From positions 1-55,837 of the forward strand of contig JAFGBK010000101.1 of the NCBI GenBank assembly GCA_016933175.1: DNA of 55,837 nt. Direction: 5' to 3'. Below the pieces are notes generated by a model. The model was not told the origin of the DNA and searched no databases. It was given only the letters and a program-made list of their open reading frames with translations. Both the position numbers and the translations under genes were made by a program. The stretch comes from Candidatus Krumholzibacteriota bacterium. Its GTDB lineage: Bacteria; Krumholzibacteriota; Krumholzibacteriia; JACNKJ01. Below are positions 45,955 to 53,749 of the stretch, piece by piece; position 1 is the first letter of the stretch, and every line of letters begins with the position of its first letter.

Positions 45955-47819
45955 GACGGCCCATCCGCCCCCTGGCTCCTGAGACCGTCAACCGCATCGC
46001 CGCCGGCGAGGTGGTGGAGCGGCCGGCCTCGGTGCTCAAGGAGCTGCTGGAGAACTCCCTCGACGCCGGCGCGCGGCGTCTGGAGCTGGAGATCGCCGGC
46101 GGGGGCGTCGCCCTGGTACGCCTGGCCGACGACGGGTTCGGCATCCCCCGCGACGAACTGGCCGAGGCCCTCGAGCGCCACAGCACCAGCAAGATCACCA
46201 CCCTGGCCGACCTGGCGAAGGGCGAGACGCTGGGCTTCCGCGGCGAGGCCCTGGCGGCCATCGCCGCCGTGAGCCGCCTGGAGCTGTCCAGCCGCGTGGC
46301 GGAGGACGAGAGCGGCTGGATCCTCGCGGCCCGGGGCGGCGAATCGGGCACGGTCCGGCCCCAGGCGCGCGGCCGCGGCACCACCGTCGCCGTGCGGGAC
46401 CTGTTCGCCGACCTGCCGGCCCGGCGCAAGTTCCTGGGCAGCGAGGCGGCGGAGAAGCGGCGCCTGCTCGCCCTGTGGCACACCTACGCCCTGGCCTACC
46501 CCGAGGTGGAGTTCGTCCTGCGCGAGGGCGGGCGCGAGCTGTCGCGCCACGTGGCCGCGGCGGGCCTGCACGAGCGGGCGGGGCAGATCCTCGGCGGAGG
46601 CACCGTGCGCCACATGGTCGAGGTGGACGCCGCGGACGGCGACACCCGCCTGACGGGCCTGGCGAGCCTGCCCCTGGTCAGCCGAGGCAACCGCAGCCAC
46701 CAGTTCCTCTTCCTGGGGCGGCGTCCCATACAGGACGCCCAGGTGTCCCACGCCATCAGCCAGGCCTATCGCGAGGTCCTGGCGCCGGGCCGGTATCCCG
46801 CCTGCCTGCTCTTTTTGGAACTGCCGTCGGGACAGGTGGACGTAAACGTACACCCGGCCAAGCGGGAGGTGCGCTGGCGCGACGGCCGGCGGATTCACCA
46901 TCTCGTCGGCGAAGGCCTGCGCCACGCCATCGGCGGCCGCGGCGACCTGGGTCGCTTCCTGGCCGAGCACGGCGACCTGCAGGTGGGAGCGCCGCGCGAC
47001 GCGGCCGGAGCGACGGCGAAGGCCGCGGCGGGCGACCGGGCCGCCGGGGCCCGGGCCGCCGCCGGCGGTCGCCAGGCCGAGATGGACCTGCCGCCGGGCG
47101 GCGGGCGGGGAGCGCCCCGGCCGGCGGGAGCCGGGAGCGCCTGGCACACCGCGGACCTGGTGCGCCTGCACGCCGGCGCGGAGGGCGGCGAGCGAGAGGC
47201 CATGCGCCACGAGGAACGCCTCTTCTGGCAGCTCCACAGCACCTTCATCCTGACCCAGATCCGCGGTGGCCTGGTCATCATCGACCAGCACAACGCCCAC
47301 GAGCGCGTCCTGTACGACCGGGCGCGGGCCGCCCTCGCCGGTCGTCCGGCCGGGACGCAGCGCCTGCTCTTCCCGCACACCGTGGAGCTGAGCGCCCAGG
47401 AGATGGCCGCCTGGCGCGAGCAGGCCCCGCTCTTCAAGGACCTGGGCTTCGACATCGAGGCCTTCGGCGAGAGCACCCTCTCCGTCTCGGGGATTCCCGA
47501 CGGGCTGCAGCGCTGGGACGGCGGCGAGACGCTGCGCGACATCCTGGACGACCTGCTGGAAGAGCGCGGCGGGGCGGGCGCCAAGCGCGACCGCGCCCTC
47601 ATGAGCTACGCCTGCAAGAGCGCCATCAAGGCCGGCGAGCCGCTGCGCGAGGAGGAGATGCGCAACCTGGTGGACCGGCTCTTTGGCACCGAGAATCCCT
47701 ACACCTGCCCCCACGGCCGGCCCATCGTCATCCGCATCAGCATGGACGAGCTGGAGAAGCGCTTCCAGCGCCAGGTGCCCGGTCCCGCCGGGCAGGCGGC
47801 GGAGGACGGGGCGGGCTGA
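45951..47819 (+). CDS. mutL: DNA mismatch repair protein MutL
   Basis: Mismatch-repair mediator, a GHKL ATPase. The 622 residues start RPIRPLAPETVNRIAAGEVV and carry NSLDAGARRLELEI, GFRGEALAAIAAV and the C-terminal dimerisation/endonuclease domain. The endonuclease motif, normally DQHA-x2-E-x4-E, reads DQHNAHERVLYD at 445-456: Ala to Asn and the last Glu to Asp. SYACKSAIKAG, CPHGRP and the terminal RFQR motifs are present. GTG start overlaps the preceding gene, and the stop overlaps miaA (TGATG). A linker at about 340-390 is Ala/Gly/Pro-rich. Confidence 0.95.
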   Translation: MRRPIRPLAPETVNRIAAGEVVERPASVLKELLENSLDAGARRLELEIAGGGVALVRLADDGFGIPRDELAEALERHSTSKITTLADLAKGETLGFRGEALAAIAAVSRLELSSRVAEDESGWILAARGGESGTVRPQARGRGTTVAVRDLFADLPARRKFLGSEAAEKRRLLALWHTYALAYPEVEFVLREGGRELSRHVAAAGLHERAGQILGGGTVRHMVEVDAADGDTRLTGLASLPLVSRGNRSHQFLFLGRRPIQDAQVSHAISQAYREVLAPGRYPACLLFLELPSGQVDVNVHPAKREVRWRDGRRIHHLVGEGLRHAIGGRGDLGRFLAEHGDLQVGAPRDAAGATAKAAAGDRAAGARAAAGGRQAEMDLPPGGGRGAPRPAGAGSAWHTADLVRLHAGAEGGEREAMRHEERLFWQLHSTFILTQIRGGLVIIDQHNAHERVLYDRARAALAGRPAGTQRLLFPHTVELSAQEMAAWREQAPLFKDLGFDIEAFGESTLSVSGIPDGLQRWDGGETLRDILDDLLEERGGAGAKRDRALMSYACKSAIKAGEPLREEEMRNLVDRLFGTENPYTCPHGRPIVIRISMDELEKRFQRQVPGPAGQAAEDGAG

Positions 47820-48742
47820 TGGCCGACCTGCCGGTCCTCGTCGTCATGGGGGCCACGGCCGCGGGCAAGAGCGACCTCGCCCTGCGCCTGGCCGAGGCGG
47901 CGGGCCGGGAGATCGTCAGCGCCGACAGCCGCCAGGTCTATTCCGGCCTGCGCATCGGCACGGCGCAGCCCACGGCCGCCGAGCGCTCCCGTGTCGCGCA
48001 TCACCTCGTCGACTTCCTGCCCCTGGGAGAGCACTTTTCCGCGCAGCGCTTCGCCGACGCGGCCCTGGCCCTGCTGCGCGCGCGGCCCGCGGCGCCGCCC
48101 CTGGTGGTGGGGGGGACGGGCTTCTGGCTGCGCAGCCTCTGGGAGGGACTCTTCCCCCTGGACGCCGATCCCGCCGAGCTGGCCGCCGCGCGCGAGGAGC
48201 TGGGCGCGCTGGCGACGCCCGACCTGGCCGCGCGCCTGGCCGCGGTGGATTCCGAGACGGCCCGCCGCCTGCATCCCAACGACCGCCAGCGCATCCTGCG
48301 CGCCCTGGAAGTGGTGCAGCTGACGGGAGTGCCCCTGTCCGAGCATCACCGCCGGCCGCGCGAGCGTCCCACGGGTTTCGCCTGGCGGCGCGTGCTGGTG
48401 AGGCGCGAGCGCGCGGACCTCCGCGAGCGCATCGCGCGACGGACGCAGGCCATGCTGGCGGGGGGCTGGATCGAGGAAGTGCGGGGCCTGCTCGGCGGCG
48501 GCGCCGGTGCGGATTCGCCAGGCATGCGGACCCTGGGCTACCCGGAGATCGTGGCCCACCTGCGCGGGGAGCTGAACCGCGACGCGCTCGCGGCGCGAAT
48601 CGTCGTGCGCACGCGCCAGTTCGCCAAGCGGCAGGAGACCTGGTTCGCCCGCGAGACGCGCGAGCTGGAGCTGGACCCGGACGCGCCCGGCGCCCTGGAC
48701 CGGTTGCGGGCGCTTCTTGACACCCCCCAGGGCCGCTGCTAG
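47819..48742 (+). CDS. miaA: tRNA dimethylallyltransferase MiaA
   Basis: Transfers a dimethylallyl group to A37 of tRNAs reading UNN codons, the step before MiaB. The 307 residues carry the P-loop MGATAAGKSDLA, the substrate motif ISADSRQVYSGLRIGTAQP-type (IVSADSRQVYSGLRIGTAQP), VVGGTGFWLRSL, LHPNDRQRILRALEV, and GMRTLGYPEIVAHL. ATG at 47819 overlaps the mutL stop by one base. mutL-miaA is a widely conserved pair. Its TAG stop forms part of the -10 box for the downstream tRNA. Confidence 0.95.
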   Translation: MADLPVLVVMGATAAGKSDLALRLAEAAGREIVSADSRQVYSGLRIGTAQPTAAERSRVAHHLVDFLPLGEHFSAQRFADAALALLRARPAAPPLVVGGTGFWLRSLWEGLFPLDADPAELAAAREELGALATPDLAARLAAVDSETARRLHPNDRQRILRALEVVQLTGVPLSEHHRRPRERPTGFAWRRVLVRRERADLRERIARRTQAMLAGGWIEEVRGLLGGGAGADSPGMRTLGYPEIVAHLRGELNRDALAARIVVRTRQFAKRQETWFARETRELELDPDAPGALDRLRALLDTPQGRC

Positions 48743-48745
48743 ATT
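48717..48745 (+). promoter_or_regulatory. tRNA-Gly promoter inside the end of miaA
   Basis: Perfect TTGACA at 48717-48722, exactly 17 bp, TAGATT at 48740-48745. The TAG at 48740-48742 is the miaA stop codon. Transcription would begin near 48752, just ahead of the tRNA. Confidence 0.75.
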
Positions 48746-48756
48746 CGTAAGGCCCC

Positions 48757-48829
48757 GCGGGAATAGCTCAGTTGGTAGAGCATCGGCTTCCCAAGCCGGA
48801 GGTCGCGGGTTCGAACCCCGTTTCCCGCT
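48757..48829 (+). tRNA. tRNA-Gly (anticodon CCC)
   Basis: A full cloverleaf of 73 nt: acceptor GCGGGAA with TTCCCGC (7 bp), D-arm GCTCAGTTGGTAGAGC, anticodon stem TCGGC/GCCGG (one U-G pair) with loop TTCCCAA giving CCC, variable AGGTC, T-arm GCGGG-TTCGAAC-CCCGT, and discriminator U as usual for glycine. CCA is not encoded. It reads GGG codons. Confidence 0.96.
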
Positions 48830-48839
48830 CCGCGAGGTC

Positions 48840-48866
48840 CCTGGCGCCGCCCGCGCCGGGGGCTTT
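48840..48866 (+). terminator. Terminator after tRNA-Gly
   Basis: CCTGGCGC (48840-48847) pairs with GCGCCGGG (48853-48860) over 8 bp including one G-U, then GGCTTT. It lies 10 bp beyond the tRNA. Confidence 0.5.
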
Positions 48867-48894
48867 CCGTATGTCCGCCGATCAAAGCAGGGTG

Positions 48895-48923
48895 TTGCGA
48901 AGCCACGAGTTGCGCCATATCAT
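48895..48923 (+). promoter_or_regulatory. Promoter of DUF1015-serA-serC
   Basis: TTGCGA at 48895-48900, exactly 17 bp, TATCAT at 48918-48923, which matches the -10 consensus at five of six positions. The predicted leader is about 140 nt and contains no riboswitch that I can identify. Confidence 0.55.
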
Positions 48924-49069
48924 GCAGGGCGTCCGGCCCCCGGCCGGAGCACCCGGCGATCCGCGTAGGTTTGATGTCGCGCGCCGTGCGCGAATCCCTC
49001 GCTAGATCGCGCCGCCCGAGGCGGCCCGCGGCCCGGCTCCCGCCGGGCCGAGCCCGCAGGAGGAAACGC

Positions 49070-50311
49070 GTGTCCGACATCCGGCCCTTCCGCGGCTACC
49101 GGCCGCGCCCGGACCTGGCCGAGAAGGTGGCCAGCCCGCCCTACGACGTGCTCAGCTCCGACGAGGCCCGCGCCATGGCGGCGGGCAACCCGCTCAGCTT
49201 CCTCCACGTCGTCAAGGCCGAGATCGACCTCGATCCCGGCGTGGAGACCCACAGCGAGCCGGTCTACGCCAAGAGCGCCGAGAACTACCGGCGGCTCATC
49301 GCCGACGGGGTCCTCGTCCGCGATGAGAAGTCCAGCTTCTACCTCTACCAGCTCACCATGCAGGGCCACGCGCAGACGGGGCTGGTCGTGGGCTGCAGCG
49401 TCGAGGAGTACGTCGCGGGCCGCATCAAGAAGCACGAGCACACGCGCCGGGACAAGGAGGACGACCGCGCCCGGCACGTGGAGGAGCTCATGGCCAACGC
49501 CGGTCCCGTGCTCTTCACCTACCGACAGCGGCACGAGATCCAGGCGCTCGTGGACGGCCTCAAGGCCGAAAACGAGCCCGCCTGCGACTTCGCCGCCGCC
49601 GACGGCGTGCGCCACGCCCTCTGGGTGGTCGACGCCGCCGCCGACGTGGCGGCCCTGCAGGGTGCCTTCGCACCCCTGGACGCCCTCTACGTGGCCGACG
49701 GCCACCACCGCACGGCCTCGGCGCAGCGCGTGCGGGACATCCTCAAGGCGAAGAATCCCGCGCACACGGGCGAGGAGCCCTACAACCACTTCCTCGCCGT
49801 CCTCTTCCCCGACGACGAGCTGCGCCTCATGGGCTACCACCGCGTCGTCAAGGACCTGAACGGCCTCGCGCCGGCGGACTTCCTGGCGGCGGTGGGCGAG
49901 CGCTTCGACCTGGAGCGCACGGACACGCCCGAGCCGCCTGGCCAGAAGCGGTGGGGGATGTACCTGGACGGCGAGTGGTATCGCCTCGCCGCCCGCGCGG
50001 GCGGCTACCCGGCCGACGATCCCGTGCGCAGCCTGGACGCGGCCATCCTGCAGGAGAGCCTGCTGGCGCCGGTGCTGGGCATCGGCGATCCGCGCACGGA
50101 CCCGCGCATCGACTTCGTCGGCGGCATCCGCGGCGCCGCCGAGCTGGAGCGGCGCTGCCGCGAGGACATGCGCGTGGCCTTCGCCTTCGCGCCCGTGAGC
50201 GTCTCGCAGCTCATGGCCATCGCCGACGCGGGCGCCGTCATGCCGCCAAAATCCACCTGGTTCGAGCCCAAGCTGCGCTCCGGCCTCGTCGTGCGCAGCC
50301 TGGCGGACTGA
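49070..50311 (+). CDS. DUF1015 family protein, first gene of the serine cluster
   Basis: A 413-residue cytoplasmic protein of the DUF1015 family, function not established. It begins VSDIRPFRGYRPRPDLAEKV with VASPPYDVLSSDEARA, and has the family motif ALYVADGHHRTASA, plus HEHTRRDKEDDRARH. The GTG at 49070 has a strong AGGAGG; the longer frame from 48971 is an Arg-rich translated leader. DUF1015 genes frequently precede serA-serC, which is the case here (41 bp and then an overlap). The DGHHR motif recalls the ParB/SbnI/SerK group, some of which are serine kinases; this comparison is from memory. Confidence 0.85.
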   Translation: MSDIRPFRGYRPRPDLAEKVASPPYDVLSSDEARAMAAGNPLSFLHVVKAEIDLDPGVETHSEPVYAKSAENYRRLIADGVLVRDEKSSFYLYQLTMQGHAQTGLVVGCSVEEYVAGRIKKHEHTRRDKEDDRARHVEELMANAGPVLFTYRQRHEIQALVDGLKAENEPACDFAAADGVRHALWVVDAAADVAALQGAFAPLDALYVADGHHRTASAQRVRDILKAKNPAHTGEEPYNHFLAVLFPDDELRLMGYHRVVKDLNGLAPADFLAAVGERFDLERTDTPEPPGQKRWGMYLDGEWYRLAARAGGYPADDPVRSLDAAILQESLLAPVLGIGDPRTDPRIDFVGGIRGAAELERRCREDMRVAFAFAPVSVSQLMAIADAGAVMPPKSTWFEPKLRSGLVVRSLAD

Positions 50312-50351
50312 GTCCCCCGCCCGCGCGGGGACAGCCACACGGGAGAACGCC

Positions 50352-51239
50352 ATGCTGATTCTGATCTGCGATGCCTTCGATCCCTCCCTGGCCGGGAAGC
50401 TGGAGCGCTTCGGGGAGGTCACCGACGACACGGGGCGCCTGGCCGAGGCCGCGGTGGCCCTGGTCCGCAGCAAGACCAAGTGCACGAAGGAGTGGATCGA
50501 CGCGGCGCCCAAGCTGAAGCTGATCATCCGCGGCGGGGTGGGCACCGACAACATCGACAAGCCCCATGCCGCCGAGAAGGGCATCACCGTGTGCAACACG
50601 CCCAAGGCCTCGGGCATCGCCGTGGCCGAGCTGGCCTTCGCCCTGATGCTGGCCGTGCCCAACCGCCTCGTCGAGGGGCACGCCGGCATGGTGGCGGGCA
50701 TGTGGCTCAAGAAGGAGCTCAAGCGCACGGAGCTGTTCGGCAAGACCCTCGGCCTGGTGGGCATCGGCAACATCGCCACGGAGGTGGCCCGGCGGGCGGC
50801 GGCCTTCGGCATGAAGGTGACCGCCTACGACAAGTACATCAGCGAGTCGGCCCACGCCGAGATGGTGGGCTCGCTGGCGGAGCTGGCGGCCGGCGCCGAC
50901 TACCTCTCCCTGCACGTGCCCCTCACCGACGAGACGCGCGGCATGATCGACGCGGATCTCATCGGCCGCATGAAGGACGGCGCCGTCGTCGTCAACACGG
51001 GTCGTGGCGCCTGCGTCGACGCCGACGCCGTTGCGGCGGCCCTGGCGAGCGGCAAGCTGCGGGCCTACGCCGCCGACGTCTGGCCCTCGGACCCGCCGCC
51101 CGAGGACTACCCGCTGCTGAAGGCGCCCAACGTCGTCATGACGCCGCACCTGGGCGCCAGCAGCAAGGAGAACCTCCTGCGCATCGGCGCGGAGGTCGAG
51201 GCCATCATCGGCAGCTTCCTGGAAGGAGGTCAGGCGTGA
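50352..51239 (+). CDS. serA: D-3-phosphoglycerate dehydrogenase, short form
   Basis: First step of phosphorylated serine synthesis, oxidising 3-phosphoglycerate. The 295 residues lack the C-terminal ACT domain found in long SerA, so serine feedback through ACT is not expected. The NAD fold is LGLVGIGNIATEVARRAAAFG with Asp at the end of the second strand (VTAYDK). Catalytic positions are Arg218 (NTGRGACVD), Asp247 where most family members have Glu (DVWPSDPPPED), and His266 (TPHLGAS). SerA is favoured over other 2-hydroxyacid dehydrogenases by the overlap with serC. Confidence 0.85.
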   Translation: MLILICDAFDPSLAGKLERFGEVTDDTGRLAEAAVALVRSKTKCTKEWIDAAPKLKLIIRGGVGTDNIDKPHAAEKGITVCNTPKASGIAVAELAFALMLAVPNRLVEGHAGMVAGMWLKKELKRTELFGKTLGLVGIGNIATEVARRAAAFGMKVTAYDKYISESAHAEMVGSLAELAAGADYLSLHVPLTDETRGMIDADLIGRMKDGAVVVNTGRGACVDADAVAAALASGKLRAYAADVWPSDPPPEDYPLLKAPNVVMTPHLGASSKENLLRIGAEVEAIIGSFLEGGQA

Positions 51240-52321
51240 GCCGCATCTTCAACTTCGCCGCCGGTCCCTGCACCCTGCCCCTGTCGGCCCTCGAGGAGGC
51301 CGCGGCCGAGTTCGTGGACTATCAGGGCAAGGGCATGTCCCTCATCGAGATGAGCCACCGCAGCAAGGAGTACGACGCGGTGCACCACGAGGCCATGGAC
51401 CTCGTCCGCGAGCTGCTGGCCGTTCCGGCCAACTACAAGATCCTGTTCCTCGGCGGCGGCGCCACGCTCCAGTTCAGCATGATCCCGCTGAACTTCCTGC
51501 CGGCCGGCAGCAGCTGCGACTTCACCGTCACGGGCTCCTGGGCCAAGAAGGCCTGCGAGGACGCGGCCAAGGTGGGCAAGGTCCGCGTCGTCTACGACGG
51601 CAAGGCCGAGTCCTACATGAACCTGCCCGATCCGGCCGCCCTGGACCTGGACCCGGAGGCCGCCTACCTGCACGTCACGTCCAACGAGACCATCGGCGGC
51701 GTGCAGTGGCAGGGGTGGCCCGACGCGGGCGACGTGCCGCTCATCTGCGATTGCAGCTCCGACTTCATGAGCCGGCGCCTGCCCGTCGCGAAGTTCGCCA
51801 TGCTCTATGCCGGCGCCCAGAAGAACGCCGGTCCGGCGGGAGTGGCCATCGTCATCCTGCGCGAGGACATGCTGGAGCGCTGCCCGGACACCCTGACTGC
51901 CTACCTGGACTACCGCATCCACGCGTCCAAGGACAGCCTCTACAACACGCCGCCGGTCTTCCCCATCTACATGGTGGGCAAGACCCTGAAGTGGCTGAAG
52001 TCCATCGGCGGCCTGCCGGCGGCCGAGAAGCTGGCGGCCGAGCGCAGCGGGCTCATCTACGACGCCGTCGCCCGGCATCCGGACTTCTACCGCTGTCCGG
52101 TCCCCGCGCACTGCCGCTCGCTGATGAACGTCGTCTTCCGCCTGCCGACGGAGGATCTCGAGAAGGCCTTCGTCGCCGAGGCCCTGGCAGCCGGCATGAG
52201 CGGGCTCAAGGGCCACCGGAGCGTGGGGGGCTGCCGCGCCTCCGTCTACAACGCCATGCCGGTGGCGGGGGCGAAGGCCCTGGCCGACTTCATGGGCGAC
52301 TTCGCGAAGAAGAACGGTTAA
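51236..52321 (+). CDS. serC: Phosphoserine aminotransferase
   Basis: Converts 3-phosphohydroxypyruvate to phosphoserine with PLP and glutamate. The 361 residues show RIFNFAAGPCTLPLSALEEA, GMSLIEMSHRSKEYD, ILFLGGGATLQFSMIPLN, the PLP lysine in YAGAQKNAGPAGVAIVI and the late HRSVGGCRASVYNAMP. GTG start overlaps the serA stop by 4 bp and has a very strong GGAGG SD. No serB (phosphoserine phosphatase) is in the window. A hairpin follows the gene. Confidence 0.96.
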   Translation: MSRIFNFAAGPCTLPLSALEEAAAEFVDYQGKGMSLIEMSHRSKEYDAVHHEAMDLVRELLAVPANYKILFLGGGATLQFSMIPLNFLPAGSSCDFTVTGSWAKKACEDAAKVGKVRVVYDGKAESYMNLPDPAALDLDPEAAYLHVTSNETIGGVQWQGWPDAGDVPLICDCSSDFMSRRLPVAKFAMLYAGAQKNAGPAGVAIVILREDMLERCPDTLTAYLDYRIHASKDSLYNTPPVFPIYMVGKTLKWLKSIGGLPAAEKLAAERSGLIYDAVARHPDFYRCPVPAHCRSLMNVVFRLPTEDLEKAFVAEALAAGMSGLKGHRSVGGCRASVYNAMPVAGAKALADFMGDFAKKNG

Positions 52322-52349
52322 CTGATTGTCATTGCATGCTTTGAAGCGG

Positions 52350-52374
52350 GGCCCCGCCGCCTGCCGGCGGGGCC
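52350..52374 (+). terminator. Hairpin after serC
   Basis: GGCCCCGCCG (52350-52359) and CGGCGGGGCC (52365-52374) pair perfectly over 10 bp around CCTGC. The following TCGCTGCTTG is only weakly T-rich. Confidence 0.55.
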
Positions 52375-52384
52375 TCGCTGCTTG

Positions 52385-52428
52385 CTGATAGTATCCAGTC
52401 TTGACTATTCTCAGTTTGTCAGTAACAT
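52385..52428 (+). promoter_or_regulatory. padR promoter with overlapping inverted repeat
   Basis: TTGACT at 52401-52406, 16 bp, TAACAT at 52423-52428. An inverted repeat ATAGT...ACTAT (52388-52392 and 52404-52408) overlaps the -35, and this stretch is AT-rich for the window. Possible PadR autoregulatory operator. Confidence 0.4.
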
Positions 52429-52500
52429 CAGGTTCCCAAGCTCGTAGGGTCGTCATAACCGGCGGCGCCCGGCGCCGCGCGCAGCGAGGAGCGGGAACCC

Positions 52501-52866
52501 ATGAGCGCAATCAGCACGGCCGACAAGAAGTTCCAGAGGGAGCTGAACTCAGGGGCCACGTCCCTGGTTCTGCTCAGCATCCTGGCGCGGGCGCAGGAGC
52601 CTCTCTACGGCTACCAGATCGCCAAGCAGCTGGACGCCGGCAGCGAGGGGCCCGCCGCAAAGGTGGGGGCTCTCTACCCGGTGCTTCGCTCGCTGGAGCG
52701 GAGCGGGCTCCTGGCCAGTCGCGTGGAGCCCTCGGTGAGTGGGCCGCCGCGCCGCTACTACCGCATCACACGGGCGGGCCGCGGTGCCCTGGAGCGCTGG
52801 CTCGCCATCTGGGAGCGCAACCGCCGTTTCGTCGACGCCGTCATCGGAGGCGACTACCATGTCTGA
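52501..52866 (+). CDS. PadR family transcriptional regulator
   Basis: A 121-residue winged-helix repressor. The domain runs from about 16 to 95: ATSLVLLSILARAQEPLYGYQIAKQL, then KVGALYPVLRSLERSGLL and PPRRYYRITRAGRGALE, all classic PadR motifs. It ends with a short helix RFVDAVIGGDY. It overlaps the next gene, which encodes a HAAS/sensor membrane protein, by 8 bp (ATGTCTGA); PadR plus HAAS pairs are common, the membrane protein being the probable target or co-sensor. Ligand unknown. Confidence 0.9.
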   Translation: MSAISTADKKFQRELNSGATSLVLLSILARAQEPLYGYQIAKQLDAGSEGPAAKVGALYPVLRSLERSGLLASRVEPSVSGPPRRYYRITRAGRGALERWLAIWERNRRFVDAVIGGDYHV

Positions 52867-53749
52867 CGCCATTCGCGATTACCTGGACGCGCTGCGCCGA
52901 GCCCTGGCCGGCAGCGACCCGGCCACGGTGCAGGACGCCCTGGCCGACGCCGAGGATCACCTGCGCAGCGCCGTGGCACAGCTGCGTGAGGCCGAGAGCC
53001 TGGACGAGGATGCGGCCGCCGCGCGCGCCCTGGCCGACTACGGCGCCGCCTCCGAGGTGGCGGGCGCCTACCGTGCGTACGAGCGCCTGAGCGCGCCACG
53101 CTTCCCCTCGGCGTCGCGCGAGGGAGCGGGCATGCTCCTGCGCTTCTTCGGCTCCCTCTGGGACCCGCGCGCCTGGTCCGCCCTGCTCTTCCTGCTGATC
53201 TCCCTCGTGACCGGCATCGTCTTCTTCTACTGGTTCGCCCTGAGCATCTCGCTCAGCCTGGTGTTTCTCCTCTTCATCTTCGGCGCGCCCCTGGCCGTGC
53301 TGATGCTCTGGGCCTCGCGAGGCCTGCTGGTGGTCGAGGGGCGGATGGTGGAGGGCATGCTGGGCATCCGCATGCCGCGCCGCAGCCCGGTGCGCAAGAA
53401 GAAGGGGATCGGCTACCGCGAGCTGTGGGCCCTTCTCAAGGACGGCCATACCTGGCGGGCGCTGTTCTACCTGCTTCTCAAGCTCCCGATAGGCATCGTG
53501 AGCTTCGCGATCCTGATGATCCTGCTGGGCTATTCCCTCGAGATGATGGCCGCGCCCATCCTGATCCCCATCTTCGATCTGCCCATCGTGACGACGGGGC
53601 GCCATGTCTGGTACGCGCCGGACTGGCTGCTGCCCCTCCTCTTCATCGCGGGCTTCCTGGACCTGGTCGTTACGCTGCACATCTGCAAAGGCCTCGGGCG
53701 GCTGCAGGGGCGCATGGCCCGCAGGTTCCTCCTGGCCCGGGATGTCTGA
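52859..53749 (+). CDS. HAAS-type (DUF1700-like) membrane protein with putative sensor domain
   Basis: A 296-residue membrane protein. Residues 1-85 resemble the cytoplasmic HAAS helix domain: MSDAIRDYLDALRRAL, DALADAEDHLRSAVAQL, RALADYGAASEVAGAYRAY. The rest resembles the putative sensor domain: helices near SALLFLLISLVTGIVFFYWF and SISLSLVFLLFIFGAPLAVL, then TWRALFYLLLKLPIGIVSFA and a last helix LLPLLFIAGFLDLVVTLHI. ATG 52859 overlaps padR and is preferred to a 40-residue longer frame inside padR. It is probably controlled by, or signals to, PadR; the stimulus is unknown. Confidence 0.82.
   Translation: MSDAIRDYLDALRRALAGSDPATVQDALADAEDHLRSAVAQLREAESLDEDAAAARALADYGAASEVAGAYRAYERLSAPRFPSASREGAGMLLRFFGSLWDPRAWSALLFLLISLVTGIVFFYWFALSISLSLVFLLFIFGAPLAVLMLWASRGLLVVEGRMVEGMLGIRMPRRSPVRKKKGIGYRELWALLKDGHTWRALFYLLLKLPIGIVSFAILMILLGYSLEMMAAPILIPIFDLPIVTTGRHVWYAPDWLLPLLFIAGFLDLVVTLHICKGLGRLQGRMARRFLLARDV

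Noticed and set aside
48757-48829. tRNA-Gly 3' end as an integration site
   Set aside because: Downstream genes are DUF1015-serA-serC, with no integrase or direct repeat of the tRNA end seen.
48971-49069. Longer start for the DUF1015 gene
   Set aside because: Adds an Arg/Pro-rich leader; AGGAGG lies directly before GTG 49070, which gives the normal family N-terminus.
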